64,000 bases of DNA from an uncultured Latescibacterota bacterium (lineage in GTDB: Bacteria; Latescibacterota; UBA2968; UBA8231), in assembly GCA_958295495.1 (NCBI GenBank), contig OY282352.1, forward strand, positions 1,674,001 to 1,738,000, given 5' to 3'. Positions 23,017-32,405 of this stretch are shown here, piece after piece; position 1 is the first letter of the stretch; every line of letters starts with the position of its first letter. The notes under the pieces are model-generated. The model had not been told where the DNA came from. It made no database searches and worked only from the letters and a program-made list of their open reading frames with translations. The translations under genes were made by a program, and so were the position numbers.

Positions 23017-23580
23017 TCAGGCCGCTTGATCGCAGGACGCGCAGACTAGAGCAAACCGCCGCGCACCGCCCACGTCGAGTTCGGTCGCAAAATCCCTCTT
23101 GACCGCCGCGGACTGCTCGCCGCAGAAATCGCACTTGCCGCGCTCTGCGTATTCGGGAATCGCCGCTATCTCGAACTCGACCTGTTTGCGCTTTTCGCGC
23201 CCTTGGGAAAACAGCCGCGCAAAATTGAGCACTTGCTCGTCGGTCTCGCGCTCCAAGGTCCGCTCTATGATCTCGTCGAGCGCTGGATCGTCGGGTTTGC
23301 CGCCGTCTTCGAGCGTGTGCCAAGCGGCGCGGCGCACTCGCGCATCTTGGTCTTCGAGCATCCGATAGAGTGCCTGCCAGACCTCGTCTATGCTCTGACG
23401 CACGTGGCAAGGGCACAAAAAGGACGCGGCCTGTAAGCGATCTGCTGGATCGGTGCTACGCGACATTTGCAACAGTTCTTGAATCTCCTCGCGCCCCACG
23501 CGCAGCTCGCCTTGGCGGAAAGCCGCCCGCTGATACTTGTTCAGTCCCTTGGGCCGCGTCTTGTGTTCTTTCCTGCTCAT
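23017..23580 (-). CDS. HEAT-repeat protein with C-terminal zinc-finger-like cysteines, unknown function
   Basis: The 187-residue protein has a basic N-terminus, helical HEAT-like repeats (DPADRLQAASFL and DQDARVRRAAWHTLEDGG) and a C-terminal segment with CDFCGE and CASC that could bind zinc. No named family is recognised. ATG at 23580 is preferred because AGGAG lies eight bases upstream. It converges on tgt with a nine-base gap. Confidence 0.65.
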   Translation of the reverse strand: MSRKEHKTRPKGLNKYQRAAFRQGELRVGREEIQELLQMSRSTDPADRLQAASFLCPCHVRQSIDEVWQALYRMLEDQDARVRRAAWHTLEDGGKPDDPALDEIIERTLERETDEQVLNFARLFSQGREKRKQVEFEIAAIPEYAERGKCDFCGEQSAAVKRDFATELDVGGARRFALVCASCDQAA

Positions 23581-23819
23581 GTCCAATTCTCCTGTCTCAA
23601 CCTTGTCATCATCATCTTAATGGCGAGTGTGCTGCAATGTCAAAGGGTTTGACAAAGGCGTCCCCGCCTCGTACTCTGAACGCTTTGCCAAAGGCGCGTT
23701 GCCTACGCGAGTATTTGGGCATCCAGTTAGCCGGCTTGATCGCGTTGGGTACGCTGATCTCGACCCGCTTGCCCGGATAGCCCCACCTGTTCCAACCCTT
23801 TACCAAAAGGAATTTGCCC

Positions 23820-24167
23820 GTGTTCGATCTCATCTCCACTGCCTACGCCTTGGGCAGCTCACCCGCCGACGGCGGCGGACAGCCTAACCCCATCGCCTCG
23901 TTCCTGCCCTTTGTGTTGATGTTCTTGGTTCTCTACTTCTTGCTATTGAGGCCGCAGATGAAGAAGCAGAAAAACCAACAGCGGATGATCGACGAACTCG
24001 AAAAAAACGATGAAATCGTCACCAGCGGCGGGATTCATGGCACCATTCTCAACATCAAAGACGACATCCTCGTGGTCAAAATCGCCGACAGCGTCAAAAT
24101 CGAGATCTCGCGGACGGCCGTTTCGCGGGTAAAAAATAAAGAAGACGCCGACGGCAAGGGGAAGTAG
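23820..24167 (+). CDS. yajC: Preprotein translocase subunit YajC
   Basis: The 115-residue protein has a single membrane segment (about 24-44) followed by RPQMKKQKNQQRMIDELEKNDEIVTSGGIHG in pieces, the YajC hallmark, and a basic tail. YajC associates with SecDF and the translocon. GTG at 23820 is chosen because AAGGA lies about nine bases upstream; a TTG two codons earlier is too close to that site. The upstream 230 bases hold no recognisable gene. The stop overlaps fmt by one base. Confidence 0.88.
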   Translation: MFDLISTAYALGSSPADGGGQPNPIASFLPFVLMFLVLYFLLLRPQMKKQKNQQRMIDELEKNDEIVTSGGIHGTILNIKDDILVVKIADSVKIEISRTAVSRVKNKEDADGKGK

Positions 24168-25090
24168 TGAGGCTCGTGTTTATGGGAACCCCGCGCTTTG
24201 CGGTTCCCTCCTTAAAAGCCCTCGCCCAGAGCCGCCACCAGATCATCGCCGTCGTCACCAATCCCGACCGACCCCAAGGGCGAGGCCGCCAGCTTGCAAG
24301 TCCGCCCGTCAAAGAACAAGCTCTAAAGCTCGGATTAGAAGTACTGCAACCGGCCGCGATCAAAGACCCCGCGCTAGCCGCAGACTTGGCTGCGCGCGCA
24401 CCCGACCTCTTTGTCGTCGTCGCCTTTTCAATCCTGCCCCGGCACCTTCTCGCCATTCCCCACCTCGGCTCAATTAACCTGCATCCCTCGCTCTTGCCCG
24501 CCTATCGCGGCGCGGCCCCCCTCATCTGGGCGGTGGCCAACGGCGAGCAGGAGACTGGCATCACCACTTTCCAACTCAGCTCGCGCATCGACGCGGGGCA
24601 CATCCTGCTCCAGCGCCGCTTTGCCATCGGCTGCGATGAGACGGCCGGTGAGCTGGAGGCCCGATTGTGCGCGGAGGGCGCCGAGATGGTCGTGGAGACC
24701 GTCGATGGGCTGGAAGACGGCTGCCTCACCGGACAGCCCCAAGGTACGGACGGCGTCAGTCGCGCCCCCAAGCTGTCCAAAGAGGATGGCCAGATTGACT
24801 GGCACCAACCAGCCGAGCGGGTCCGCAACTTCGTCCGCGGCATGAATCCCGCACCCGGTGCCTATACCCAATGGCAGGGCAAGACGCTCAAAGTACACCG
24901 GGCTCAGCACGCTGCGGGCTGCGGCGCACCCGGCACCGTACTCTGCGCCGACGGTCGTCGAGGTTTAACCGTGGCCTGCGGCGAGGGTGCCCTACAACTC
25001 ACCGCAGTACAACCGGCGGGCAAAGCCGCCATGGAGGGAACGGCCTTTGTGCGGGGCTACCCGATTGCGGCTGGCATGCGGCTGGGCTAG
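24167..25090 (+). CDS. fmt: Methionyl-tRNA formyltransferase
   Basis: The 307-residue product shows MGTPRFAVPSLKAL, VVTNPDRPQGRGR, SPPVKEQALKLGL, the catalytic NLHPSLLPAYRGAAPLIWA region and a C-terminal OB-like domain (about 205-305). It formylates initiator Met-tRNA. The GTG start shares its first base with the yajC TAG. No peptide deformylase gene is adjacent. Confidence 0.94.
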   Translation: MRLVFMGTPRFAVPSLKALAQSRHQIIAVVTNPDRPQGRGRQLASPPVKEQALKLGLEVLQPAAIKDPALAADLAARAPDLFVVVAFSILPRHLLAIPHLGSINLHPSLLPAYRGAAPLIWAVANGEQETGITTFQLSSRIDAGHILLQRRFAIGCDETAGELEARLCAEGAEMVVETVDGLEDGCLTGQPQGTDGVSRAPKLSKEDGQIDWHQPAERVRNFVRGMNPAPGAYTQWQGKTLKVHRAQHAAGCGAPGTVLCADGRRGLTVACGEGALQLTAVQPAGKAAMEGTAFVRGYPIAAGMRLG

Positions 25091-25514
25091 CCTGCTCCTC
25101 GCCCTACTCGCGGGGCGACCAGCATGCGCCACAGAGGCAGAGACCGATTCGACTCGCACCCCCACCCTGCCTTCGGCGCATGGCGCACTCCTGCGGTCGG
25201 CAGTGTTGCCCGGCTGGGGCCAGTACTACAATGGCCGCCCCGTCAAGGGGCTGTTCTTAGGCGCTGCAAGTGCGACAGCCCTCACCGCGGTCGTGGTCGA
25301 GCATCGCCGCATCCGTTCCGCGCCCACACCCGAGGAACACCAAGACCGCACTGCCCGCCGCAACAGTCGCCTGCTCTATTTTGCGCTCTCGGTCGCCTTG
25401 GCCGCGACCGACGCCTATGTCGATGCCCACCTCGCGGACTTTGGTACTACCGAGATGCAAGTGGAGATGCGACGCGGCAAGGCGTGGCTTCGACTGAAAG
25501 CGACCGTGCCTTAG
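25065..25514 (+). CDS. Small DUF5683-like membrane protein
   Basis: The 149-residue product has an N-terminal hydrophobic signal and the motif SAVLPGWGQYYNGRPVKGLFLGAA, split across residues 45-70, followed by a second membrane segment. LPGWGQ-Y-NG is the mark of the DUF5683 family found in FCB bacteria; its function is unknown. The TTG start at 25065, within the end of fmt, is the most sensible for the signal peptide but is not certain. The 3' end overlaps the convergent minus-strand gene by four bases. Confidence 0.55.
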   Translation: MRLACGWASLLLALLAGRPACATEAETDSTRTPTLPSAHGALLRSAVLPGWGQYYNGRPVKGLFLGAASATALTAVVVEHRRIRSAPTPEEHQDRTARRNSRLLYFALSVALAATDAYVDAHLADFGTTEMQVEMRRGKAWLRLKATVP

Positions 25515-25864
25515 ATGCCCTGCTCAATTCGCTCGACGCGGCGTCTCAGCAGCTTGAGGCGGTCGAATGCGAATGGCAAACACTGCCGCGAGTGGTAGGG
25601 GGTTGGGATGCGGCGGCGGCGCTCCAAGTGCCCGAGCTCGCGCTCGAGCTCGACAGAGAGCCGGTCAGAGAAAAACAACGAGATCGGGTGGGCGTTGAGC
25701 AGGCTGCCAAGCCGCGAGGTGCGGCCGTGGGCCAGCATCTGTACTCGGAAAGCAAGCTGTCGCAGACCGCGCAAGACGACTAGCCGCCCCAAGATCACAT
25801 AGGCCGCATAGGCTAGGCAGATTAGGAAGACCCCGCAGGCCGCATATATGAAGTAGTAGAACAT
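25511..25864 (-). CDS. Small membrane protein of unknown function
   Basis: The 117-residue protein has one N-terminal membrane segment (about 4-28) and a basic cytoplasmic part with RLGSLLNAHPISLFFSDRLSVELERELGHLERR. No family is recognised. AAGGG precedes the ATG. It is transcribed alone and convergent with the DUF5683-like gene. Confidence 0.5.
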   Translation of the reverse strand: MFYYFIYAACGVFLICLAYAAYVILGRLVVLRGLRQLAFRVQMLAHGRTSRLGSLLNAHPISLFFSDRLSVELERELGHLERRRRIPTPYHSRQCLPFAFDRLKLLRRRVERIEQGI

Positions 25865-26036
25865 ATCGCCCTTGTCATCACACCTAAATATCTAATACAC
25901 GGCCCGACGGCTCAAGGCCATCTCCTAAGTTCTAACGGGGATAAGATGCTTGCTTAATTAGCCCCAAACAACCTATTTGAAGCGAGAGCCGCCCTTAGCC
26001 GGCTGTGGAACAAAGACTTCCGATTTGAGGGGCCCC

Positions 26037-26588
26037 ATGAAAATTCGCCATTGTGCTTTACTCCTCCTCGCCGCGTTGTTCGCTTCCTGTGGCACCGATT
26101 CGACCCAAAGCCCCAGCGCAAATCCCCCGGCACTTTCAGCTCAGCTCGGCGGTCGCTACGCGCAAAGCATTCGCATTGAGGAAGGACAATTCACAGCTAC
26201 CGGCCCCGGCCAAGAGGTCGTCCTCACCTTTGCGGCCCAAGGCATGGTAAACGTCAAGCAGTTTGAGTTGCGCCTAGAGATTGAGCCGGCCCATGCCTTG
26301 GCTTTTGAAGGCTCTTCCTTCGCCGCGACCCAGCCCTTTCTCACCCCGCCCCTCAGCATTGAGCTGACCGAAGAGGGGCTGTGGCGCACCGGCGGCGCGA
26401 GCATCACCCAAACCAAAAAGGGCGATGATACCCTAGGGGCACTCACGCTGAGGACCGGCGATGGATTCGACGCGGGAATGCAAGTGCAAGTGCGCGTGGC
26501 CTTCTTTTCGCTGGGACCCAGTTTCTCCGACCGCGACTTCTACACAGCCGCCGACCTCAACATGGGCGTGATGATCAACGGCGGATGA
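26037..26588 (+). CDS. Predicted lipoprotein with a cohesin-like beta-sandwich
   Basis: The 183-residue product has a lipobox (LFASC) and a beta-rich domain containing VNVKQFELRLEIEP and ALAFEGSSF. This resembles the start of cohesin-type or carbohydrate-binding-module folds (V...F.L.L.yd...L.f). The match is by pattern only. The ATG at 26037 fits the signal peptide, while an upstream in-frame extension has none. The tRNA-Ala gene follows. Confidence 0.55.
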   Translation: MKIRHCALLLLAALFASCGTDSTQSPSANPPALSAQLGGRYAQSIRIEEGQFTATGPGQEVVLTFAAQGMVNVKQFELRLEIEPAHALAFEGSSFAATQPFLTPPLSIELTEEGLWRTGGASITQTKKGDDTLGALTLRTGDGFDAGMQVQVRVAFFSLGPSFSDRDFYTAADLNMGVMINGG

Positions 26589-26598
26589 ACTCGGCTCC

Positions 26599-26628
26599 TT
26601 GACGATGTAGAGGGGGATTGCTTATCTT
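26599..26628 (+). promoter_or_regulatory. Probable promoter of the tRNA-Ala gene
   Basis: TTGACG (26599-26604) and TATCTT (26623-26628) are separated by 18 bases and end 12 bases before the tRNA. Confidence 0.5.
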
Positions 26629-26640
26629 TTTTACTCTTGT

Positions 26641-26716
26641 GGGGCTGTAGCTCAGTTGGGAGAGCGCCTGAATGGCATTCAGGAGGTCAGGGGTTCGATT
26701 CCCCTCAGCTCCACCA
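26641..26716 (+). tRNA. tRNA-Ala (anticodon GGC)
   Basis: A complete cloverleaf is visible: acceptor GGGGCTG with CAGCTCC, a D-arm with AGCTCAGTTGGGAGAGC, an anticodon stem CCTGA/TCAGG with loop ATGGCAT (anticodon GGC), and a T-arm GGGGTTCGATTCCCC. The CCA end is encoded in the genome (26714-26716). The G-U pair in the acceptor (third pair) matches the usual alanine identity element. Confidence 0.97.
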
Positions 26717-26851
26717 TGATAAGCTGTCAGGTAGTAAAGGGTTTACGACATGCCGTCGCAGACCCTTTTTTTCGGATTTCTCGACCGCGGACATGCCCTG
26801 CCTTGGCTGTTTTCGCCACATAAACTTCTCTAATAGCACGTTGAGAACGGA

Positions 26852-29800
26852 ATGGATTCAGCCCATTCACTCGACCACATCGTTCGCCTGACCTCCCAGA
26901 CGAACAGCTTCAAAGAGGTCGCCGCCCGGCTTGCGAATGGGCAGCAACAAGTCCTATTCCACGGGCTGCCCACGACCCTAGCCGCGTTTCTCGCCAGCCA
27001 CCTCCGCACGGCCCTCGAACGCCCTGTACTCATCGTCGCGGCCGACGAGGATCGCGCCGAACAGTGGCGCGACGACCTCCAAGTCATCGCCGGCGAGCAG
27101 ATGGTCTATTACTTCCCCGCTTGGGACGTTGGAATCTACGACCGGCAGTCCCCGGACCTCGAAATTACCAGCTTGCGCGTGGCGGCCACCGCACGGCTCA
27201 TGTGCGGCGAACCGGCCATCGTCGTCGCCCCGGCTTCGGCCCTGCTCGATCCGCTAATCCCGCCCCATGCCCTCGAATTGGGCACGGAGATCCTCAAGGT
27301 AGGAGAGGAACGCGACCTCGATGCGCTCTGCTTGCACTGGGTCGCCTGCGGCTTTGAGCGCGTGGCGGCCATCGACGGCATCGGGCAGTTCAGCCTGCGC
27401 GGCGGCATTCTCGACATATACCCTTTCGGCGTTGAGCATCCCTACCGCTGCGAGTTCTTAGGCGATGAAATCGAATCCATCCGCCACTTCGACGTCAGCA
27501 CCCAGCGCTCGCTGAGCACTTGCGAAGAGGCTTGGGTGCTGCCGGCACGCGAGGTGCTGCTTGATTCCCTCTTTTACGAAGATTACCTCCAGCGGATTGA
27601 GGCCGCTGGCGCGGCAGAAGCCCTCGCTCCGCTGAAAGATCAGCTAGAGCTAGGCGAGTCACTCGACGGCATTGAGTGCTACATTTCCCTGCTCTACGGC
27701 CGCGACGACGGGCTTTTCGAGTACCTCAAAGAGCCGGTGCTCTTTTTGGACGAGCGCGAAGAAATCGCCGCGGCCCTCGACAAGGCCCTAGCCAAGCCTG
27801 GCCAAGAGTACGAGCGGTCGCGGCAAAAAGAATCGCGTCTGCCCCCGTCAGCACTCCTGCGCGACGGGGATTGGCTCATCGCGCAGCTAGACGACCGCAC
27901 CCGGCTCGAGCCGGCACCCTTGGGCCAGCTCGACAAGGCCGTCCGCTTCGAGGCCACAAAGCCGCGCGTCTTTGCCGGTGAGCGCACCCTCCTACAGCAG
28001 GAAATCGACCGGCTCGCAACCGAGTCCTACGCCATCCACATCCGCTGCGAGACCAAGGGACAGGCGAGCCGCTTACAAGAAATTTTCGCCGACTGCCCCG
28101 AGATCCACTTAGGGCTTGGCTCGCTGCACCGGGGCTTCACCTTTCCGCAAGCCCAGCTAGCCCTGCTCAACGACCACGAGATCTTCAGCCGCCAGAAGCG
28201 CCGCTACCGCTACCGCCGGTTCCGCACGGCCAAGTCCATCGCCAACTACGGCGCTTTGCAGCGCGGCGATTTCGTCGTCCACATCGACCACGGCATTGGC
28301 CGCTACTCGGGCATTCGCCGCCTGCGAATCGGCGGACGCGAGCACGATTGCCTCGTCGTGGCCTATCAGGACCAAGACCGCGTCTTCGTCCCCGTCGAAC
28401 AACTCGACCGCCTGCGCAAGTATTCCAGCGCCGAAGGCGAGGTCCCCCTGCTCAACAAGCTGGGCAGTGCCGCTTGGGAAAAACTCAAGGAGCGCACGCG
28501 CGAAGAGATCTTCAAAATGGCCAGCGAGCTGGTGCATCTCTACGCCGAGCGCAAGGCTCGGCCCGGCTTCGTGTTCTCAGCCGATGGCCCTCTGCACCGC
28601 GAGCTAGAGGCGGCCTTTCCCTTCCAAGAGACGCCCGACCAATTGCGCACCATGGAAGAAGTCAAAAAGGACATGGAAACGCCGCACCCGATGGACCGCC
28701 TAGTCTGTGGCGATGTCGGCTATGGCAAGACCGAGGTCGCCGTGCGCGCTGCCTTCAAGGCCATCTGCGACCACAAGCAGGCCGCCGTGCTGGTCCCCAC
28801 CACCATTCTCGCCGAGCAGCACTACCAGACCTTCTCGGAACGCATGGGGCACACCCCAGCGCGCGTCGAGGTGCTCAGCCGCTTCCGCTCGCCCAAGGAA
28901 CAGCAGCAGATCCTCCGAGACGTCAAAAACGGCCAAGTCGATGTGCTCATCGGCACTCATCGCATCCTCTCCAAAGACATCCGCTTCCGCGACTTAGGGC
29001 TTTTGGTCGTCGATGAGGAGCAGCGCTTTGGAGTCCGCCACAAGGAGCGGCTCAAGCAGCTAAAGCGGCTCGTCGATGTGCTGACCCTGACGGCGACCCC
29101 GATCCCGCGCACTCTGCACATGTCGATGATGGGCGCTCGGGACATGTCGGTGATCAACACCCCGCCGCAGGATCGCCTGCCCATCCACACCGAGATCCTA
29201 GCTTTTGACGAGGCCCGCATCGCCGAGGCCATCCACCGCGAGGTTGAACGCGGCGGTCAAATCTACTTCGTCCACAACCGAGTACAGTCAATTCAACGGC
29301 TCGAGGAATACCTGCAAGACCTCCTGCCGCAGGTGCGTTTTGGCGTTGCCCACGGGCAGATGCCACCCAAGCAGCTAGAGAAGATCATGGTCGATTTCTT
29401 GGAACGAAAATACGACTGCTTAGTCTGCACCATGATCATTGAATCGGGGATCGACATCCCTTCGGTCAACACCATTATCGTCAACCGCGCCGACGCGCTG
29501 GGCTTGAGCCAGCTCTACCAGATCAGGGGCCGAGTCGGCCGCTCCAACGAGCGCGCCTACGCCTATCTGCTGGTCCCCAAGGGCAAGAAACTGACCAAGA
29601 AGAGCCGCATGCGCCTGCGTGCCATCGAGGAATTCGCCGATTTAGGGTCTGGATTCAACATCGCCATGCGCGATCTGGAGATTCGCGGTGCCGGCAACCT
29701 AGTGGGGGCGCAGCAACACGGATTTATCGCCGCCGTCGGCTTCGACCTCTACTGCCGCCTGTTGGACGAGGCCATGCGCGAAATCAAGGGCGATTACTCG

Positions 29801-30250
29801 CCCGACAATCCCGAACCCGAGATAAAAATTGCGGTCTCGGCTTATATTCCAGACGAGTACCTGCGCGACCCAGACCAAAAGATGGAGTTCTACCAGCGCT
29901 TAGCCGACGCCGGCCGCATTGTTGACCTTTTGGACATCCGCGAGGAGATGCAGGATCGCTTTGGACGCCTGCCCCAGCCAGCGCACTCGCTAATGCACAT
30001 CATGGAAATCAAGATCATGGCCCGCCAGCTCGGCCTCGAAAGCGTCCAGTTGGAGCAGAGTCGCTTTCGCCTCGCCTTTCTGCCAGACAGGCCGGTCGCA
30101 CCGGCCGACATCCAGAAGATGGTGGAGCAGTGTTCTACCCAGCTAGACTTCGATTTGGGTGAGCGGCTCAAGATCGAAGTCCGGGTGCCGGGCCGCGACG
30201 AGATAGAGCGCTTGGAAAAGGCGCGCAATATCCTGGAGGAAATCCTCTGA
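26852..30250 (+). CDS. mfd: Transcription-repair coupling factor
   Basis: The 1132-residue protein has the Mfd order. A UvrB-homology region (1-400) is followed by an RNA-polymerase-interacting CarD-like domain with GDFVVHIDHGIGRYSGI (about 468-485). The translocase has GDVGYGKTEVAVRAAF (Walker A), DEEQRFGV, TATPIPRTL, ESGIDIPSVNTII, QIRGRVGRS and the TRG region, and a C-terminal D7 domain ends the protein. It displaces RNA polymerase stalled at lesions and recruits UvrA. Its TGA overlaps an apparent CTG start of the next gene. Confidence 0.97.
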   Translation: MDSAHSLDHIVRLTSQTNSFKEVAARLANGQQQVLFHGLPTTLAAFLASHLRTALERPVLIVAADEDRAEQWRDDLQVIAGEQMVYYFPAWDVGIYDRQSPDLEITSLRVAATARLMCGEPAIVVAPASALLDPLIPPHALELGTEILKVGEERDLDALCLHWVACGFERVAAIDGIGQFSLRGGILDIYPFGVEHPYRCEFLGDEIESIRHFDVSTQRSLSTCEEAWVLPAREVLLDSLFYEDYLQRIEAAGAAEALAPLKDQLELGESLDGIECYISLLYGRDDGLFEYLKEPVLFLDEREEIAAALDKALAKPGQEYERSRQKESRLPPSALLRDGDWLIAQLDDRTRLEPAPLGQLDKAVRFEATKPRVFAGERTLLQQEIDRLATESYAIHIRCETKGQASRLQEIFADCPEIHLGLGSLHRGFTFPQAQLALLNDHEIFSRQKRRYRYRRFRTAKSIANYGALQRGDFVVHIDHGIGRYSGIRRLRIGGREHDCLVVAYQDQDRVFVPVEQLDRLRKYSSAEGEVPLLNKLGSAAWEKLKERTREEIFKMASELVHLYAERKARPGFVFSADGPLHRELEAAFPFQETPDQLRTMEEVKKDMETPHPMDRLVCGDVGYGKTEVAVRAAFKAICDHKQAAVLVPTTILAEQHYQTFSERMGHTPARVEVLSRFRSPKEQQQILRDVKNGQVDVLIGTHRILSKDIRFRDLGLLVVDEEQRFGVRHKERLKQLKRLVDVLTLTATPIPRTLHMSMMGARDMSVINTPPQDRLPIHTEILAFDEARIAEAIHREVERGGQIYFVHNRVQSIQRLEEYLQDLLPQVRFGVAHGQMPPKQLEKIMVDFLERKYDCLVCTMIIESGIDIPSVNTIIVNRADALGLSQLYQIRGRVGRSNERAYAYLLVPKGKKLTKKSRMRLRAIEEFADLGSGFNIAMRDLEIRGAGNLVGAQQHGFIAAVGFDLYCRLLDEAMREIKGDYSPDNPEPEIKIAVSAYIPDEYLRDPDQKMEFYQRLADAGRIVDLLDIREEMQDRFGRLPQPAHSLMHIMEIKIMARQLGLESVQLEQSRFRLAFLPDRPVAPADIQKMVEQCSTQLDFDLGERLKIEVRVPGRDEIERLEKARNILEEIL

Positions 30251-31065
30251 AAACACTGCTTGCCATCGCGCTCGCGCTCAGTGTGCTGCCAGGGTGTGAA
30301 TTGTCGGGGACCCGCGACATTGTCGCCCGCGTCGGAGACTCCGAACTCACCGAGAGCGAGTTTGCAAGCCAATTCGCGCACGGCCTCGACGCTGATCTAG
30401 CCGAAGGCGAGCGGGAGCAACTCCTCGAGGCCTGGGTGCGCCAAGAACTGCTCTATCAGGAAGCACTCGCCCGCGGGCTCCACCAGCAGACGCGGCTCAA
30501 AACGCTTCTAGAGCAGATGCGACGAGACCTGCTGGTAGCGGCCCTGCTCGACGCCGAGTTCCAAGACCACGAGCTCTCCTTCAGTGAAGCCGCGGTCCGC
30601 CACTACTACGATGCACATCAAGACGATTTTCGCCGGCTTCGCCCCGAGATTAAGGCGCGGCACATCCTCCTGACCAGCCAGCGCGAGGCCAACGCCCGCC
30701 GTCAAACCCTGCTACAGCGCGGCGAACGTTTTTCCGAGGTGGCCCGCAAGTACTCGCACGATGCCGCCACCCGCAACGAGGGAGGCGAGCTGGGCTATTT
30801 CTCCGAAGTAGAAGACCCCGCGCTGTGGGCCGCGTGCCAAGATATGCCGCTCAAACGCATCTCCGAGCCGGTGCAGACCGAGTACGGCTACCACCTCATC
30901 CAGATACTAGAGCGCTGCGAGGCCGGCACGGTCCGCGACCTCGCGCAAGTGCGCTCCCATATCATCGAGGCGCTGGTGCGCGAGCATCATCAATCTCAAC
31001 TCGACCAACTCGTCGCCAAGCTCAAAAACTCCACAGACTGGACTATCGTAGCCCCCACCCCCTGA
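30247..31065 (+). CDS. Lipoprotein peptidyl-prolyl isomerase, parvulin type (PpiC/PrsA-like), apparent CTG start
   Basis: Read from CTG at 30247, which overlaps the mfd stop, the protein begins MKTLLAIALALSVLPGC, a complete lipoprotein signal. The first standard start, GTG at 30283, would remove it. The body has an N-terminal chaperone-like helical region (SELTESEFASQF) and one rotamase domain (about 130-235) with ARHILLTSQREANARRQTLL and GGELGYFSEVEDPALW, ending YGYHLIQILE. It probably assists folding of exported proteins with the SurA-like protein downstream. It is 272 residues if CTG is used. Confidence 0.82.
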   Translation: MKTLLAIALALSVLPGCELSGTRDIVARVGDSELTESEFASQFAHGLDADLAEGEREQLLEAWVRQELLYQEALARGLHQQTRLKTLLEQMRRDLLVAALLDAEFQDHELSFSEAAVRHYYDAHQDDFRRLRPEIKARHILLTSQREANARRQTLLQRGERFSEVARKYSHDAATRNEGGELGYFSEVEDPALWAACQDMPLKRISEPVQTEYGYHLIQILERCEAGTVRDLAQVRSHIIEALVREHHQSQLDQLVAKLKNSTDWTIVAPTP

Positions 31066-31067
31066 AT

Positions 31068-32405
31068 ATGCCACTGCATTCGCCAAATCGCCTGTTGTTA
31101 GCTCTCTGTCTCGCGCTGTGTATCGCGCCGAGAGCAGGGGCCTTGCCCGAACTCATCGACCGCATCGTCGCCACCGTTGACAACCACACAATCCTCTGGT
31201 CCGAACTCAACTATCGACTGCACTTTGAGGCCGAGCAGCGGGGGATCTCGGTCTTTGCCGAATCCGAGCAAATCAAGGCACTCCGCCGCGAGATCCTCGA
31301 CGCCATGATCGACGAGCAAGTACTGGTTCTCAAGGCCAAGCAGGACAGCATCCAGATCGACCCATCCGAAGTTGAGGAAATGCTCGGCCAGCAGTTCCAG
31401 ATGGCCAAAAGCAGTATGGACGACGGGCAATTTGAGCAGATGCTAGAGCGCGTGGGCTTGAGCGAGCGCCAACTCAAGGCTCGCTACCGCAAGGAAATCC
31501 GCCACCGCCTGCTCTCGCGCCAGATGCGCGCCTTTGTCTCGTACCGGGTACACGTCAGCCACCGCGACGTAGAGGAGTTCCGCAGCACCCACCAAGACAC
31601 CTTGCCTTCTCAAATATCGCTCAGCCACATTCTGATCAAGATCCAGCCCAGCGATGAAGTGCTAAAAGAGAAACGGGCGCAGATCGAAGAGATCCAAGCC
31701 CTGCTGGCCGCAGGCGGCGACTTTGCCGCAATTGCCCGCGGCCACTCTGAAGATCCCGGCAGTGCCTCTCTCGGCGGCGACTTGGGCTGTTTCTCACCCG
31801 GGACCTTGGTGCCCGAGTTCGAGGAAGCGGCCTTCGCCCTCAAACCGGGCCAGATTAGCGAGCCGGTTTTGAGTCCTTATGGCTACCACTTAATACAGGT
31901 GCGCGAAAAGCGCGAAGCCTCCATCTGCGCCAGCCACATCCTCGTCTTGGCCAAAACCTCGGAAAGCGACGAGGACCATGCGCGGGAAACGCTAGTGGGT
32001 TTGCGCCGTCGCGCCCAGAACGGCGAGGAATTTTCCCAGCTCGCCCGCCAGTATTCGGCCAACCCGCAGACGGCCATGCAGGGCGGCCTCTGGGGCACCT
32101 TCCCCAAGGAAGGGATTCCCGAATTCCTCCAGCCTTACCTCAGCGACCTCAAGCTGGGCGACATCAGCGAACCTTTCTTTTTTGACGATGGCGGCCACAT
32201 CATCAAAATTGACGACGACCAAGCCGTGCTCGAGGGCCTGATCCGCGAAAGCCGCACCGCAGAAGCCATGCGCCAATTAATCGACGAATACCGTCAGCAA
32301 ATCCACATCGAGGTCCGGCTCGACGAGGAAAACTTGCGCCGACCGGTACGGGATGCGACTGGATATCTTTCTGAAGAACACGGGGCTGATCAAGCAGCGC
32401 AGTGA
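31068..32405 (+). CDS. SurA-like periplasmic peptidyl-prolyl isomerase with two parvulin domains
   Basis: The 445-residue protein has a signal peptide (to about 25). A SurA N-terminal segment follows (LIDRIVATVDNHTILWSELN, MIDEQVLVLKAKQDSIQID). Rotamase domain one is at about 180-280 (SLSHILIKIQ ... GGDLGCFSPGTLVPEFEEAAF ... YGYHLIQVREKR) and domain two at about 285-385 (ASHILVLAK ... GGLWGTFPKEGIPEF). It is a likely chaperone for outer-membrane proteins, in line with the many barrels nearby. The ATG lies two bases after the upstream stop. The frame is open far upstream but that part is inside the preceding gene. Confidence 0.85.
   Translation: MPLHSPNRLLLALCLALCIAPRAGALPELIDRIVATVDNHTILWSELNYRLHFEAEQRGISVFAESEQIKALRREILDAMIDEQVLVLKAKQDSIQIDPSEVEEMLGQQFQMAKSSMDDGQFEQMLERVGLSERQLKARYRKEIRHRLLSRQMRAFVSYRVHVSHRDVEEFRSTHQDTLPSQISLSHILIKIQPSDEVLKEKRAQIEEIQALLAAGGDFAAIARGHSEDPGSASLGGDLGCFSPGTLVPEFEEAAFALKPGQISEPVLSPYGYHLIQVREKREASICASHILVLAKTSESDEDHARETLVGLRRRAQNGEEFSQLARQYSANPQTAMQGGLWGTFPKEGIPEFLQPYLSDLKLGDISEPFFFDDGGHIIKIDDDQAVLEGLIRESRTAEAMRQLIDEYRQQIHIEVRLDEENLRRPVRDATGYLSEEHGADQAAQ

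Noticed and set aside
23581-23819. Small frames on both strands between the HEAT-repeat gene and yajC
   Set aside because: A 47-codon plus-strand and a 75-codon minus-strand frame exist, but neither has a ribosome-binding site or recognisable similarity. No known structured RNA was recognised either.
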